Source: Pseudomonas protegens CHA0
GTDB taxonomy: Bacteria; Pseudomonadota; Gammaproteobacteria; Pseudomonadales; Pseudomonadaceae
Assembly: GCF_000397205.1 (NCBI RefSeq)
Contig: NC_021237.1
Location: 373,001 to 437,000, forward strand
Reading direction: 5' to 3'
Length of the DNA stretch: 64,000 bases
Position 1 is the stretch's first letter; each line of letters begins with the position of its first letter. Positions 36,289 to 45,427 of this stretch are shown here, piece by piece. The position numbers and the translations under genes were made by a program. The notes under the pieces are model-generated. The model searched no databases. It saw nothing but the letters and a program-made list of their open reading frames with translations, and was not told the origin of the DNA.

Positions 36289-37329
36289 ATGAATCTGAGT
36301 GTTCTCTATGCATTGGCTGCCGCCGCCTTGTTCGGCGCCAGTACGCCGCTGGCCAAGCTGTTGGGGGTGGATGTTGCGCCGATGCTCCTGGCCGGGTTGT
36401 TGTATCTGAGCAGTGGTGTCGGCCTGGCCATTGTTCGTTTCGCTCGGGATCGAGGTTGGCAACGTACGGGGCTGACGGTGCGCGAGTGGCCGTGGCTGAT
36501 GGGAGCCATCCTCTTTGGCGGCGTGCTTGCCCCGGTCGCCCTGATGTTCGGCCTGACACGGACGGCGGGTGCCACCGCCTCATTGATGCTCAACCTGGAG
36601 TCGGTACTCACGGCGTTGCTGGCGTGGGTGGTGTTCAGGGAGAACGCCGATCGACGGATCGTGATCGGCATGATTGCCATCGTATTAGGCGGGATCGTTC
36701 TGTCATGGCCGCACCAGAGCGCCACTGCGCATGACTGGACGGGACCGCTGGCGGTGGCTTTCGCCTGCCTTTGCTGGGCCATTGATAACAACCTGACCCG
36801 GAAAGTCTCCGCCTCGGATGCGCTGTTCATTGCGGGCAGCAAAGGCTTGGCGGCGGGGGTGGTCAACACCAGCCTGGCGTTGGCCATCGGCGCGCAACTG
36901 CCTGCTGTGACCACGCTGGGCCCGATACTGCTGGTGGGGTTTCTGGGGTACGGCGTCAGCCTGGTGTTGTTCGTCCTGGCCCTGCGTGGGCTGGGCAGTG
37001 CGCGAACCGGGGCGTACTTCTCCACGGCGCCATTCCTGGGAGCAGTGATCTCGATTCTGATCCTGGGCGAGCCGGTTTCTCTGTGGTTCCTGGTGGCGGC
37101 GGCACTGATGGCCATCGGCGTGTGGATTCACCTCATGGAGAATCATGCCCACGAGCATCAGCATGAGCCTCTCGCGCACAACCATCGCCACCGGCATGAC
37201 GAGCACCACCAGCATGAACACGGCTTTGAGTGGGACGGCTCAGAGCCCCACAGTCATCCCCATGAGCACGCGCCGATCCGGCATAGCCACGCGCACTTCC
37301 CCGATATTCATCATCGGCACAAGCACTGA
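36289..37329 (+). CDS. EamA/DMT-family transporter with histidine-rich tail
   Basis: A 346-residue inner-membrane transporter of the drug/metabolite (EamA) type with ten hydrophobic segments covering residues 1-280, including the two EamA repeats (GASTPLAKLLG near the start; later LILGEPVSLWFLVAAAL). The last ~65 residues form a soluble tail very rich in His (HEHQHEP, HNHRHRHDEHHQHEH, HSHPHEH, HSHAHFPDIHHRHKH), which suggests metal binding. The start Met of MNLSVLYALA begins directly at the first helix. The cargo is unknown; the tail hints at a metal or metal-linked compound. Confidence 0.82.
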   Translation: MNLSVLYALAAAALFGASTPLAKLLGVDVAPMLLAGLLYLSSGVGLAIVRFARDRGWQRTGLTVREWPWLMGAILFGGVLAPVALMFGLTRTAGATASLMLNLESVLTALLAWVVFRENADRRIVIGMIAIVLGGIVLSWPHQSATAHDWTGPLAVAFACLCWAIDNNLTRKVSASDALFIAGSKGLAAGVVNTSLALAIGAQLPAVTTLGPILLVGFLGYGVSLVLFVLALRGLGSARTGAYFSTAPFLGAVISILILGEPVSLWFLVAAALMAIGVWIHLMENHAHEHQHEPLAHNHRHRHDEHHQHEHGFEWDGSEPHSHPHEHAPIRHSHAHFPDIHHRHKH

Positions 37330-37395
37330 GCGGGCCGGTTACTTTCAGTCACCAGGTGAGGGCTTGCGCTGCTCGGACCTGCTCTTTGCTCTGCG

Positions 37396-37619
37396 CCGGT
37401 CGCTGCCAAATCAGCGGCCGGGCGTAGGAACCCGATCATAAGATGCGTACCAGCACCCAGCGCTTTGGGTGTTGTTTGCTGTCTATGCGTTATGGCAGCT
37501 GTACGCGGGCACGCTTCGGCGTGGCCGGATCTTGTGACCGGTTCCTACCCCCGCGTGCAGCTGCCACCTGGCCGGTAGGAAGTTGGGTGGTAGCTCCTCA
37601 CACACAAGGAGTTTCACCA
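37396..37619 (+). promoter_or_regulatory. Structured 5' leader with a sequestered ribosome binding site
   Basis: The region upstream of the small gene at 37620 contains several nested inverted repeats. The strongest is a 16-bp stem (37494-37509 with 37550-37565) with one G-U pair, enclosing two smaller hairpins, one with a TTCG tetraloop (37510-37523). Other hairpins are at 37396-37420 and 37454-37471, and GTAGGAACC (37424-37432) can pair with GGTTCCTAC (37539-37547). CTCCT (37594-37598) pairs with AGGAG (37607-37611), which is the ribosome site. This arrangement resembles a riboregulator; it is not any riboswitch I recognise. Confidence 0.6.
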
Positions 37620-37898
37620 ATGAACGGATATATCCCTCTTCACCACACGCCAGCGGACAACCCCGTCCTGCTGATCAATCCCCATGCGCCGCTGGTCGAT
37701 CTCCTGGCCTGCGCCGATCAGCGCATACGCGCCCTTCACAAACTGATGAACAGCCTGTCCTGCATGACCGCGCAAACGGCCGACGCCAGCGACCTGTTCC
37801 AGATCGCCGACATCGCCGCGCTGCTGCTCGGTGATGGCGTGGCCCTGCTCGATGTGGCTCAGGGGCGGGAGATGGAGCGGGCGGATAAGGCCTTCTGA
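37620..37898 (+). CDS. Small cytoplasmic protein, DUF3077-like
   Basis: A 92-residue protein with an AAGGAG ribosome site eight bases before ATG. The pattern PLVDLLACADQRIRALHKLM followed by ASDLFQIADIAALLLGDGVALLD recalls the short Pseudomonas proteins of the DUF3077 kind, which occur in several copies per genome; this link is from memory and moderate at best. The frame stays open upstream to 37443 (a possible leader ORF), but the ribosome site supports 37620. Function unknown. Confidence 0.6.
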   Translation: MNGYIPLHHTPADNPVLLINPHAPLVDLLACADQRIRALHKLMNSLSCMTAQTADASDLFQIADIAALLLGDGVALLDVAQGREMERADKAF

Positions 37899-37971
37899 TT
37901 GGCGCAGGCGCTGCGCCAGCGCGCCCAGGATCAGTTTGATTCTGGGCGCCCTTGGAGAGCCCGAGAGAGTG

Positions 37972-39126
37972 TCATGGCGCCTCAAGCGGTGCCGGTATGA
38001 ACCCTTGCTCTCGAAGCGCCTTGATCATTCCTCTGATGAGGTAGCTGTTGGAGAAACCGATGGTGTATTGCCGGGCGTTGGCGCTGATGGGCAATAGCAT
38101 GCCCTGGTCCACCAGTTTCTTTATTTGATAGGTCCTTTGTCCGGCAGTCAGCTTGGGCAGTGCCTGGGCGATGTCGCTCGACTTAACAACGCCTGACTTG
38201 ATCGCTGTGGTCAGTACTGTTTCTTCCGCTGCAGTGATCCATTGTCGATCCCGAGCAAAGGTAATGGCAGGAGCCAGGATGTGCCGGGTCAGGTAGCGAT
38301 AGTCGGTGAGGCGATTGACCTTTTCCAGGTCGTCCCTAATGCCCTCTAGAACGTAAGTGCACCAGGCCTCCAGCCCGGCCTTGGTTCCTTGGTCCGCGGT
38401 GGCGAGCATGGCGTAGTAACGTTCCCGATCATTGAAAAAAACAGCGGTAGGGTTGAGTACACGGCCACCCGTATCGACGTTGAAGCCATATTTCATCAGC
38501 TGTGCATAAGTCAGGAGGCGCACCTCGCGGCCATTGCCGTTGCCAAATGGGTGAATCCAACCAAACCGGTGATGGGTCAAGGCCACTTTCATCAGGTCGT
38601 ATTTGGGTAGGTCCTCTCGATTGACGAACTCCACCAGCTCTTGCATGTAGCTGGGCACCATCAGGGCATCAGGAGGTAGGTGGGCGGCCTGAGCGATCTG
38701 TACTTCGCCCTGGCGATACGCTCCAGGCGTCTTATCGCCCTCTCGCTCCAGGTCCTGGACGGTCATCGCGTGCAGCTCTCTGATGGTGAGCTCGGTGATT
38801 GGTGTTCCCGGGCCAATGGTTTGCTCGATGTAATCCATGGATTTTTCGATGTTCGCCACTTCGCGTAACGGGTCGGTGTCCTGGGCTGTGCCTTCCACCT
38901 TGCTCTCGATGTAGTCGGCAAGCGTTGTGTGGTTGCCCTCGATGCGCGCCGAACCCAGGCTTTCCAGGATGTGGAAGATCGTTTTCAGCTGATAGAAGAC
39001 CGCAGGCGGCGTATCGCCTTCCAATCGCAAGCGCCGAAGGTGCTCAAGCTCGCTCAGCACGTCCACCAGAGGGGAGTCGAAGGATGGGTTTAGCAGCTCA
39101 AGTTCGTGATGGAAGAATGCAGGCAT
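37972..39126 (-). CDS. Fic-domain protein with atypical motif
   Basis: A 384-residue class II-type Fic protein. The Fic motif is [12 protein letters not shown] from His192, with Asn196 where most AMP-transferases have Asp or Glu. An N-terminal inhibitory motif SARIEG (Ser59 to Glu63-Gly64) is present, so the protein appears to be self-inhibited. The C-terminal third, around residues 290-370, is a winged-helix-like region ([37 protein letters not shown]). Fic proteins modify target proteins with AMP or other groups. No antitoxin gene is adjacent. It lies next to tRNA-Phe in AT-richer DNA, which may indicate acquisition. Confidence 0.88.
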   Translation of the reverse strand: MPAFFHHELELLNPSFDSPLVDVLSELEHLRRLRLEGDTPPAVFYQLKTIFHILESLGSARIEGNHTTLADYIESKVEGTAQDTDPLREVANIEKSMDYIEQTIGPGTPITELTIRELHAMTVQDLEREGDKTPGAYRQGEVQIAQAAHLPPDALMVPSYMQELVEFVNREDLPKYDLMKVALTHHRFGWIHPFGNGNGREVRLLTYAQLMKYGFNVDTGGRVLNPTAVFFNDRERYYAMLATADQGTKAGLEAWCTYVLEGIRDDLEKVNRLTDYRYLTRHILAPAITFARDRQWITAAEETVLTTAIKSGVVKSSDIAQALPKLTAGQRTYQIKKLVDQGMLLPISANARQYTIGFSNSYLIRGMIKALREQGFIPAPLEAP

Positions 39127-39378
39127 TGTGCAAACATCTCGAAAGCCGAAAAAATTATCTATGATTTTTTTGCCATAGGCCCTGTTCTATAGGGGTTCTG
39201 CTCGAATATCAAAAGATGATTATCTCAAAATGGTACTTCACTTAAGTGAACGCTTGAGAAAAAGCGAGGCGTGATGCGCTGTGTGGGTGGCGTGATGGTC
39301 GCGCAGCGGCTTGGTTGTGCAGGAAAGAAGGCCGGGGTGTCGAGCAGGGGGAAGGGAAGGGCTGAATTGCAGGCAACA
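39127..39378. other. Intergenic region between fic and tRNA-Phe
   Basis: About 250 bases, AT-richer near the Fic start (39140-39200). A perfect 14-bp palindrome TTCACTTAAGTGAA lies at 39237-39250. I see no coding frame with support; the Fic promoter must lie here. Confidence 0.5.
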
Positions 39379-39402
39379 AAAAACCCGCACTAGGCGGGTT
39401 TT
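39379..39402 (-). terminator. Terminator of tRNA-Phe
   Basis: A stem AAAACCCGC / GCGGGTTTT with a five-base loop and a T-rich tail on the minus strand, 45 bases after the tRNA 3' end. Confidence 0.8.
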
Positions 39403-39446
39403 CTGATTGCTTTCACGTGATGTAAACACCACCTGAAAGCTGAAGG

Positions 39447-39522
39447 TGGTGCCCAGAGACGGAATCGAACCGCCGACACGGGGATTTTCAATCCCCTGCT
39501 CTACCGACTGAGCTATCTGGGC
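39447..39522 (-). tRNA. tRNA-Phe (GAA anticodon)
   Basis: A 76-nt cloverleaf on the minus strand with GCCCAGA acceptor stem, AGTCGGTAGAGC D-arm, anticodon loop TTGAAAA between GGGGA and TCCCC, a T-arm with GGTTCGATTCC, and an encoded CCA. The same tRNA sits beside yggX in P. aeruginosa, as I recall. Confidence 0.96.
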
Positions 39523-39627
39523 AACGGGGCGCATTAAACGGGTTTTTCAGGGGGGCGTCAAGCAAGTTTTGAAAAAAATGTTTAATTATTACCGTCGCTT
39601 ACGTTCCACCCCCGATTTTCAACAGCT

Positions 39628-39900
39628 TTACTCAGCCGGTGGCACGTAGCCGTCGGCCTTGGCGTATTCCTCGCCGGAGAAAAATTTGTCCATCTCGCCC
39701 TGCAGATATTTGCGGTCTTCGGCATTCATCATGTTCAGGCGCTTTTCGTTGATCAGCAGGGTCTGGTGTTTCTGCCAGTCAGCCCAGGCCTTGGCCGAGA
39801 CGTGTTCGAAAATATCCTGGCCTTTGGCGCCCGGGTACGGGGGGCGTTCCAGGCCCGGCAGTTCTTCCTGGTACTTGCGGCACATTACGGTGCGGGTCAT
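39628..39900 (-). CDS. yggX: Probable Fe(2+)-trafficking protein
   Basis: A 90-residue YggX protein with the conserved start [17 protein letters not shown], the single Cys7 important for oxidant protection of Fe-S clusters, and the downstream [20 protein letters not shown]. Its ATG overlaps the mutY stop (ATGA), a coupling typical of Pseudomonas and enterics. It fits with MutY, an Fe-S enzyme. Confidence 0.94.
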   Translation of the reverse strand: MTRTVMCRKYQEELPGLERPPYPGAKGQDIFEHVSAKAWADWQKHQTLLINEKRLNMMNAEDRKYLQGEMDKFFSGEEYAKADGYVPPAE

Positions 39901-40964
39901 GACGACTCTCCTGCATTCAAGACTTCGGCCGCGCGTTTGAGCAGTGTTTTCACCGGGGCGGCAAGGCCCAGGCGCGGCGGGGTGGCGAGGTTATACCAGA
40001 GCCAGTCGGCCTCGGCGACGTGCAGGGCCGACTCTTCGACCCGGATCAGCCAGGGTTCGATGGCCAGCTGGAAGTGGCTGAAGGTGTGCACCAGCCCGGG
40101 CATCTGCTGTTGCTGGCCCAGTTCCAGGGAGTGCTGCAGGGCCAGGTGCTGGATGTCGTCCAGGCCATCCAGCTCCGGCAGGCTCCACAACCCGCCCCAG
40201 AGGCCGCTGGAGGGCCGCCGGTAAAGCAGGATGGCGCCTTCGCGGTTGGCCAGCATCGGCATCAGGGTGCGCTTCTGAGGCACTTCCTTGCGTGGCTTGG
40301 GGATCGGGTAGCGGGTTTCCAGGCCGAGCATGTGGGCTTCGCAGCCGCGCTCCAGGGGGCACAACAGGCAGCTGGGCTTGCTCCGGGTACAGAGGGTTGC
40401 CCCCAGGTCCATCATCGCCTGGGTGTAGTGGTTGACCCGGCTATGGGGCGTGAAGCGTTCCGCAGCGGCCCACAGCTGCTTGGCCACCTTGGGTTCCCCC
40501 GGGTAGCCCTCCTGGGCGGTGAAGCGTGCCAGCACCCGCTTGACGTTGCCGTCGAGGATCGGCGCCCGCAGGCCCATGCTGATGCTGGCGATGGCGCCGG
40601 CGGTGGACAGGCCGATGCCCGGCAGTTCGGTGAGCTTTTCCACGTCCCGGGGGAACTCGCCGCCGTATTCGGCCATGACGATCTTCGCGGTCTTCTGCAG
40701 GTTGCGCGCTCGGGTGTAGTAGCCCAGGCCGGTCCACAGGTGCAGCACTTCGTCTTCCGGGGCTTCGGCCAGGGCCTGCACCGTGGGCAGCGAGGCCATG
40801 AAGCGGTCGAAGTAGTTGAGCACGGTGCTGACCTGGGTCTGTTGCAGCATGATCTCCGAGACCCATACCCGATACGGGTTGATGTCCTGCTGCCAGGGCA
40901 GGTCATGGCGGCCGTGGCGGTCGTACCAGTCCAGCACCGCCGTTGAAAACGCCTCGGCTCTCAT
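39897..40964 (-). CDS. mutY: Adenine DNA glycosylase
   Basis: A 355-residue base-excision repair enzyme that removes adenine opposite 8-oxoguanine. The helix-hairpin-helix-GPD motif contains [15 protein letters not shown], catalytic Glu37 lies in SEIMLQQTQ, and the catalytic Asp is in ILDGNVKRV. The 4Fe-4S loop is C-x6-C-x2-C-x5-C ([17 protein letters not shown]). The C-terminal third is the NUDIX-like domain for 8-oxoG recognition. It overlaps asmA and yggX by ATGA on both sides. Confidence 0.95.
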   Translation of the reverse strand: MRAEAFSTAVLDWYDRHGRHDLPWQQDINPYRVWVSEIMLQQTQVSTVLNYFDRFMASLPTVQALAEAPEDEVLHLWTGLGYYTRARNLQKTAKIVMAEYGGEFPRDVEKLTELPGIGLSTAGAIASISMGLRAPILDGNVKRVLARFTAQEGYPGEPKVAKQLWAAAERFTPHSRVNHYTQAMMDLGATLCTRSKPSCLLCPLERGCEAHMLGLETRYPIPKPRKEVPQKRTLMPMLANREGAILLYRRPSSGLWGGLWSLPELDGLDDIQHLALQHSLELGQQQQMPGLVHTFSHFQLAIEPWLIRVEESALHVAEADWLWYNLATPPRLGLAAPVKTLLKRAAEVLNAGESS

Positions 40965-43186
40965 CGCTTGAACAGCCCCTTGAGCGCGTTCTTCAGTTCC
41001 GGGCTGACCTTGTCCCCCAGTTTCTCGTCGATCTTTTGCTGCAGGCGGTCACCGGCCAGCTTGGCCGCTACCTGGCCCAGGCCGTCCTTGTCCAGGCGGC
41101 AGGCCTTGGCCCCCAGCTCCAGCGGGCCGCGGCAGCGCAGCGGCAGCTCGATGCCGGTAAAGCGCTCGCCCACCTGGCAGGCCGGGTCCGGGTTATCCCG
41201 CAGGTCGCCTTCGACAATGATGCCGACCCGGTAGTCCATGCCCAGCACTCGCAGGTCGATGTCGCCGTTGCCGTTCACCGTCATGCCGGGGATGCGCACT
41301 TTCAGGTCCGGGTTGCTGGCCACGCCATTGCGCAGCGTCAGGTTGCCCTTGAGCTCCTGGAAGGGCGTGTCCTTGCCCCGTGGCGTGCTGCTGAGGTTCT
41401 TGCGGTTGAGCACGGCGATGCCCTGGCACAGCTGCTGTTCGATATTGGCGTTGAGCAGCACGCCGTTGTTGATGACGAAGCTGGCGGTGCCGTTGAGGCT
41501 GTCGATCAATGCCTTCTGGCTGTTGCCGCTGCCGCTGAGGTTGCTGTTCAGAGTCACCAGGCCCTTGACCGGAGGATTCTGGCCCTGGCTTTCGAGGATG
41601 CGTTCCACCGGCACCCGGTTGATCTTGGTCTGCAAGCTCAACTGCGGTGTGCTCTGGCGCACATCGAGGTTGCCGCTGGCATCGAAGCTGCCGTTGTACA
41701 GCTCGCCGCGCAGGCTGGAAAGCTTGAGCAGGCCACCCTGGCCGGAGGCCTTGAGTGCGGCATTCTGGATCGGCAGCTTGTCCAGGGTCAGTTGGCCGAA
41801 GTTCAGGTCGGCATCGACATCGAGTTTGCTCAGGCGCTCCACCGGCAGCAGGCGGTCAGTGCTCCAGGCGCCCTTGGTCGGTGCGTTGGGCAGCGGGGTG
41901 CTGCCGGCTCCGGCCATGGCATCGGCTTCGCTGCTCTGCACTTCGGCCTTGCGGGCCGATGCCGCGCTGTTGGCTTCGGCGGACTTGGGCGGCAGGTAGC
42001 GGTCGACATTGAAGGTGTCGGCCTTGAGCTGGGCGCGCAGGGATTGCTTGTCGAAGTCCTCGATGGCCAGGCGGCCGCTGAAGGTGCTGTCGTCGAGCTT
42101 CAGGTTCAGGTCTTCCAGGGCCAGGCTGGTGGGCGTGCCTTGCAGGCGGCTGACCAGCTCGACCTTGCTCAGGCTGCCTTCACCCATGGCGGGCAGGGTC
42201 TGGCCGATGCTGTCGACGAATCTCGCCAGGTCGAACTGGGCAATGGAGATGCCGCCGCTGATCTGCGGGGTCTTGTCCAGGTCGTTGACCTTGAGCTCAC
42301 CCAGGGCGCGCAACTGATTGAGGGAGACCTTCAGGCCGGTCCACTGGGCAACGTTGGCGGCCTGGTCCAGCAGCAACTGGCCCTGGGCTGCGAAGGTCAG
42401 GGTCTTGCCTTGCAACGGGTCGCCGGCGGCTTCGCCGGACAGGCGCATGTCTTCGAACTGGTAGCGCTTCAGGGCGCGGTCGAAGCGCAGTTCGCCATTG
42501 AGTTCGGTGCGCACGCGCACTGCGGGTTGGCTGCTGGCGAGGAAGGCCGTGAGCTTGACCGGGGTGTTGGTGGCTTCGTGAATCGGCCCGGTACTCAGCT
42601 GGATGCTTTCGGCGGTGAACTGCTTGTCGGTCTGTTCATCGTTGTACTCAACCCGGGCGTTGTTCACGGTCAGGCTGTCGATGTCCAGGCGGATCGGCTG
42701 CGCGGGTTTGTCCGCGCCGGCTGGTGGTTGGCTGGCTTCGCCGGTGCTGGCGGCGGGAGTCTCGGCCTGCTTGTCGGTCGGTGCGGCCTTGCCAATGTCC
42801 TGCCAGTTGCCGTGGCCGTCCTTGTTGCGGGTCAGGCGCAGGTTCAGGCCTTCGACACGCACATCGCTCATCTGCACTTCGCGGCGCAGCAGCGGCAACA
42901 CCCGGACCGACAGGCCGAGCATCTGCAGGTCGGCGAAAGGTTGGGTCGGGTTGGCCAGGGTGGCGACGCCGGCATCGTGCAGTTCCAGGCCCAGCCAGGG
43001 GAACAGGCTCCAGCCGATGTCGCCATTGAGCGTCAGCTCGATGTGGGCCTTGTCGCGGGCAATCTGGCGAATCTCGTCTTTGTAGTCGTTGGGATCAAAC
43101 AGGTGGGTCAGGGCGAAGCCCAGAGCCACGATGATCAGCAACAGCCCGAGAATTACCAGACCCAGGATTTTGCCGAACGCTTTCAT
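40961..43186 (-). CDS. asmA: AsmA family protein
   Basis: A 741-residue inner-membrane-anchored periplasmic protein. A single transmembrane helix at about residues 6-26 (LGLVILGLLLIIVALGFAL) is followed by the AsmA N-terminal HLFDPNDYKDEI and, near the C-terminus, the family segment SGSGNSQKALIDSLNGTASFVINNG split over two lines. AAGGA eight bases upstream fixes the Met of MKAFGKIL over a Met nine codons earlier. AsmA-like proteins are proposed bridges for phospholipid transport between membranes. It precedes mutY and yggX in one unit. Confidence 0.9.
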   Translation of the reverse strand: MKAFGKILGLVILGLLLIIVALGFALTHLFDPNDYKDEIRQIARDKAHIELTLNGDIGWSLFPWLGLELHDAGVATLANPTQPFADLQMLGLSVRVLPLLRREVQMSDVRVEGLNLRLTRNKDGHGNWQDIGKAAPTDKQAETPAASTGEASQPPAGADKPAQPIRLDIDSLTVNNARVEYNDEQTDKQFTAESIQLSTGPIHEATNTPVKLTAFLASSQPAVRVRTELNGELRFDRALKRYQFEDMRLSGEAAGDPLQGKTLTFAAQGQLLLDQAANVAQWTGLKVSLNQLRALGELKVNDLDKTPQISGGISIAQFDLARFVDSIGQTLPAMGEGSLSKVELVSRLQGTPTSLALEDLNLKLDDSTFSGRLAIEDFDKQSLRAQLKADTFNVDRYLPPKSAEANSAASARKAEVQSSEADAMAGAGSTPLPNAPTKGAWSTDRLLPVERLSKLDVDADLNFGQLTLDKLPIQNAALKASGQGGLLKLSSLRGELYNGSFDASGNLDVRQSTPQLSLQTKINRVPVERILESQGQNPPVKGLVTLNSNLSGSGNSQKALIDSLNGTASFVINNGVLLNANIEQQLCQGIAVLNRKNLSSTPRGKDTPFQELKGNLTLRNGVASNPDLKVRIPGMTVNGNGDIDLRVLGMDYRVGIIVEGDLRDNPDPACQVGERFTGIELPLRCRGPLELGAKACRLDKDGLGQVAAKLAGDRLQQKIDEKLGDKVSPELKNALKGLFKR

Positions 43187-43528
43187 GGGCGAGTCCTTGT
43201 ATGTCGAATTCAAAATTTAGCGGGGGAGTATAGCGCTCTGAACCTGACGACTGGTCACCCATTGCAGTTAGAGGTTTTTTCGTTGTAGCGGTTTTTTTTG
43301 GCCAGCGGTCTGGCCTGTGGGCAAAGCAGCTGCGGGAAAAAAGGTGATGTCAGTTTGGTTTTTTAGTTTGTCGCAAATGGTAACCTCTCGCGGTTCGTCC
43401 GCCCTTGTGCGACTTAATGTCGCGTCTGCCCAAATGGAGCTTTACTCAATAAAACGACCGCGCCGGTGTGCCAAGGTCGTCGTAGAAGAGTGGTCGATGA
43501 ACAATTCTAATAATTGGGGGAAACATCC
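43187..43528. other. Intergenic region upstream of the MFS gene
   Basis: About 340 bases between divergent asmA and MFS genes. It contains an inverted repeat GCGAC-ttaat-GTCGC at 43409-43423 and the symmetric word TTTGTCGCAAA at 43367-43377, possible operators. No gene was found. Confidence 0.5.
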
Positions 43529-45190
43529 ATGAGCACTAGCAACGCGGCGGCCAGTCCGTCCGCTCAGCCAGCGTTCTTGTCCAAAGAACGCATCATCGCC
43601 AAGCCCGGTTTCAACCGCTGGCTGGTTCCACCGGCCGCTCTGGCCATCCACCTGTGCATCGGCATGGCCTATGGCTTTTCGGTGTTCTGGCTGCCGCTGT
43701 CCAAGGCCCTGGGCGTCAGTGCGCCCGTGGCTTGCGAGCCCGGCATGGGCTTCATCGCGCAGATCTTTTCGTCCCAGTGTGACTGGCCGATCTCCATGCT
43801 CGGCTGGATCTACACCCTGTTCTTCATCTTCCTGGGGTGCTCGGCGGCGATCTGGGGCGGCTGGCTGGAACATGCCGGCCCGCGCAAGGCCGGTGTGGTT
43901 TCGGCACTGTGCTGGTGCGGCGGCCTGCTGATCTCGGCGCTGGGGATCTACACCCACCAGATCTGGCTGATGTGGATAGGCTCCGGGGTCATCGGCGGTA
44001 TCGGCCTGGGCCTGGGCTATATCTCCCCGGTGTCGACCCTGATCAAGTGGTTCCCGGACAAGCGCGGCATGGCCACCGGCATGGCGATCATGGGCTTTGG
44101 CGGCGGCGCCATGGTCGGTGCGCCCCTGGCGGCGGCCCTGATGGGCCACTTTGCAACGCCGACCAGCGTTGGCGTGTGGCAGAGCTTCCTGGTGATGGCG
44201 GCCATCTACTTCGTGTTCATGATCGGTGGCGCCCTGGCCTACCGGGTTCCGCCCACCGGCTGGAAGCCTGAGGGCTGGACCGCACCGGCGAAGAAAGCCG
44301 CCAATGCGATGATCACCCACCGCCACGTGCACGTGAACGTGGCCTGGAAGACCCCGCAGTTCCGCCTGGTGTGGCTGGTGCTGTGCCTCAACGTTTCGGC
44401 CGGTATCGGCATCCTCGGCATGGCCTCGCCCCTGCTGCAGGAAGTGTTTGCCGGCAAGCTGCTGGGCAATGGCCTGACCTTCAGCCAGCTGGACGCCGGG
44501 CAACTGGCGCAGATTGCCGCGATTGCCGCCGGCTTCACCGGTTTGCTGAGCCTGTTCAACATCGGCGGGCGGTTCTTCTGGGCGTCGTTCTCCGACTACC
44601 TGGGCCGCAAGAACACCTATTTCGTGTTCTTTGCCCTGGGCTTTGCCCTTTATGCGCTGATCCCGAACCTCGGCCACCTGGGCAATATCGCCCTGTTCGT
44701 GGCGGCGTTCTGCATCATCCTGTCGATGTACGGCGGCGGTTTCGCCACGGTGCCGGCCTACCTGGCGGACCTGTTCGGCACCCAGATGGTGGGCGCTATC
44801 CACGGTCGCCTGCTGACCGCCTGGGCCGCGGCGGGCGTGCTGGGCCCGGTGCTGGTGAACTACCTGCGCGAGTACCAGCTGAGCATCGGCGTCGAGCGCG
44901 CTGCGGCTTACGACATCACCCTGTACATCCTCGCCGGCCTGCTGGTGCTGGGCTTTTTGTGCAACCTGCTGGTGCGCCCGGTGGCCGACAAGTACTTCAT
45001 GACCGATGAGCAACTGGCGGCCGAGCAGGCCCTGGGTCATGACAAGGGCGCTGACAGCAGTGTCGTGCTGGAGTGGAAAGCTTCGTCCGCCAGTCTGCCG
45101 GTGGTGATCGCTGCCTGGCTGGTGGTGGGCATTCCCCTGGCCTGGGGTGTGTGGGTGACCTTGCAGAAGACGGCGGTGCTGTTCCATTGA
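43529..45190 (+). CDS. MFS transporter, oxalate/formate antiporter (OFA) type
   Basis: A 553-residue inner-membrane protein with twelve to fourteen hydrophobic segments. The segments YGFSVFWLPLSKAL early on and GLGYISPVSTLIKWFPDKRG fit the OFA family, and the C-terminal insertion carries MTDEQLAAEQALGHDKG. GGGGG eight bases upstream supports this ATG rather than the Met five codons earlier. Substrates in the family are monocarboxylates such as oxalate, formate, lactate or pyruvate; I cannot choose among them. No adjacent metabolic genes define the cargo. Confidence 0.86.
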   Translation: MSTSNAAASPSAQPAFLSKERIIAKPGFNRWLVPPAALAIHLCIGMAYGFSVFWLPLSKALGVSAPVACEPGMGFIAQIFSSQCDWPISMLGWIYTLFFIFLGCSAAIWGGWLEHAGPRKAGVVSALCWCGGLLISALGIYTHQIWLMWIGSGVIGGIGLGLGYISPVSTLIKWFPDKRGMATGMAIMGFGGGAMVGAPLAAALMGHFATPTSVGVWQSFLVMAAIYFVFMIGGALAYRVPPTGWKPEGWTAPAKKAANAMITHRHVHVNVAWKTPQFRLVWLVLCLNVSAGIGILGMASPLLQEVFAGKLLGNGLTFSQLDAGQLAQIAAIAAGFTGLLSLFNIGGRFFWASFSDYLGRKNTYFVFFALGFALYALIPNLGHLGNIALFVAAFCIILSMYGGGFATVPAYLADLFGTQMVGAIHGRLLTAWAAAGVLGPVLVNYLREYQLSIGVERAAAYDITLYILAGLLVLGFLCNLLVRPVADKYFMTDEQLAAEQALGHDKGADSSVVLEWKASSASLPVVIAAWLVVGIPLAWGVWVTLQKTAVLFH

Positions 45191-45197
45191 TGGCTTC

Positions 45198-45238
45198 GCC
45201 GGCAAGCCCGCTCCTGCTCAGGAGCCGGCTTGCCGGTG
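45198..45238. repeat. REP palindrome
   Basis: An inverted repeat with arms containing CGCCGGCAAGC / GCTTGCCGGTG and a short loop, of the fluorescens-group REP type, just after the MFS gene. Confidence 0.7.
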
Positions 45239-45427
45239 CACAAGGTGCCTCGGTCTTGTAGGCCTGGCACCTTCACCAGCAAGTCAGTTTCTACAGTTGT
45301 CATGACAGGTACAGCCCCGCAGCCATTGGCTGGCGCCCGTCAGGATATTGTCCATCGTGTTTCTGTTTAGCCGCCGTGGGGCCTATACTATTCGCCTTTT
45401 TCGCCCAATGATTTTGCGGAGCTGGTG

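Noticed and set aside
39447..39522. An attachment site of an integrated element at the tRNA-Phe 3' end
   Set aside because: I found no second copy of the tRNA end and no integrase in the 14 kb beside it, so integration at this tRNA is not supported.
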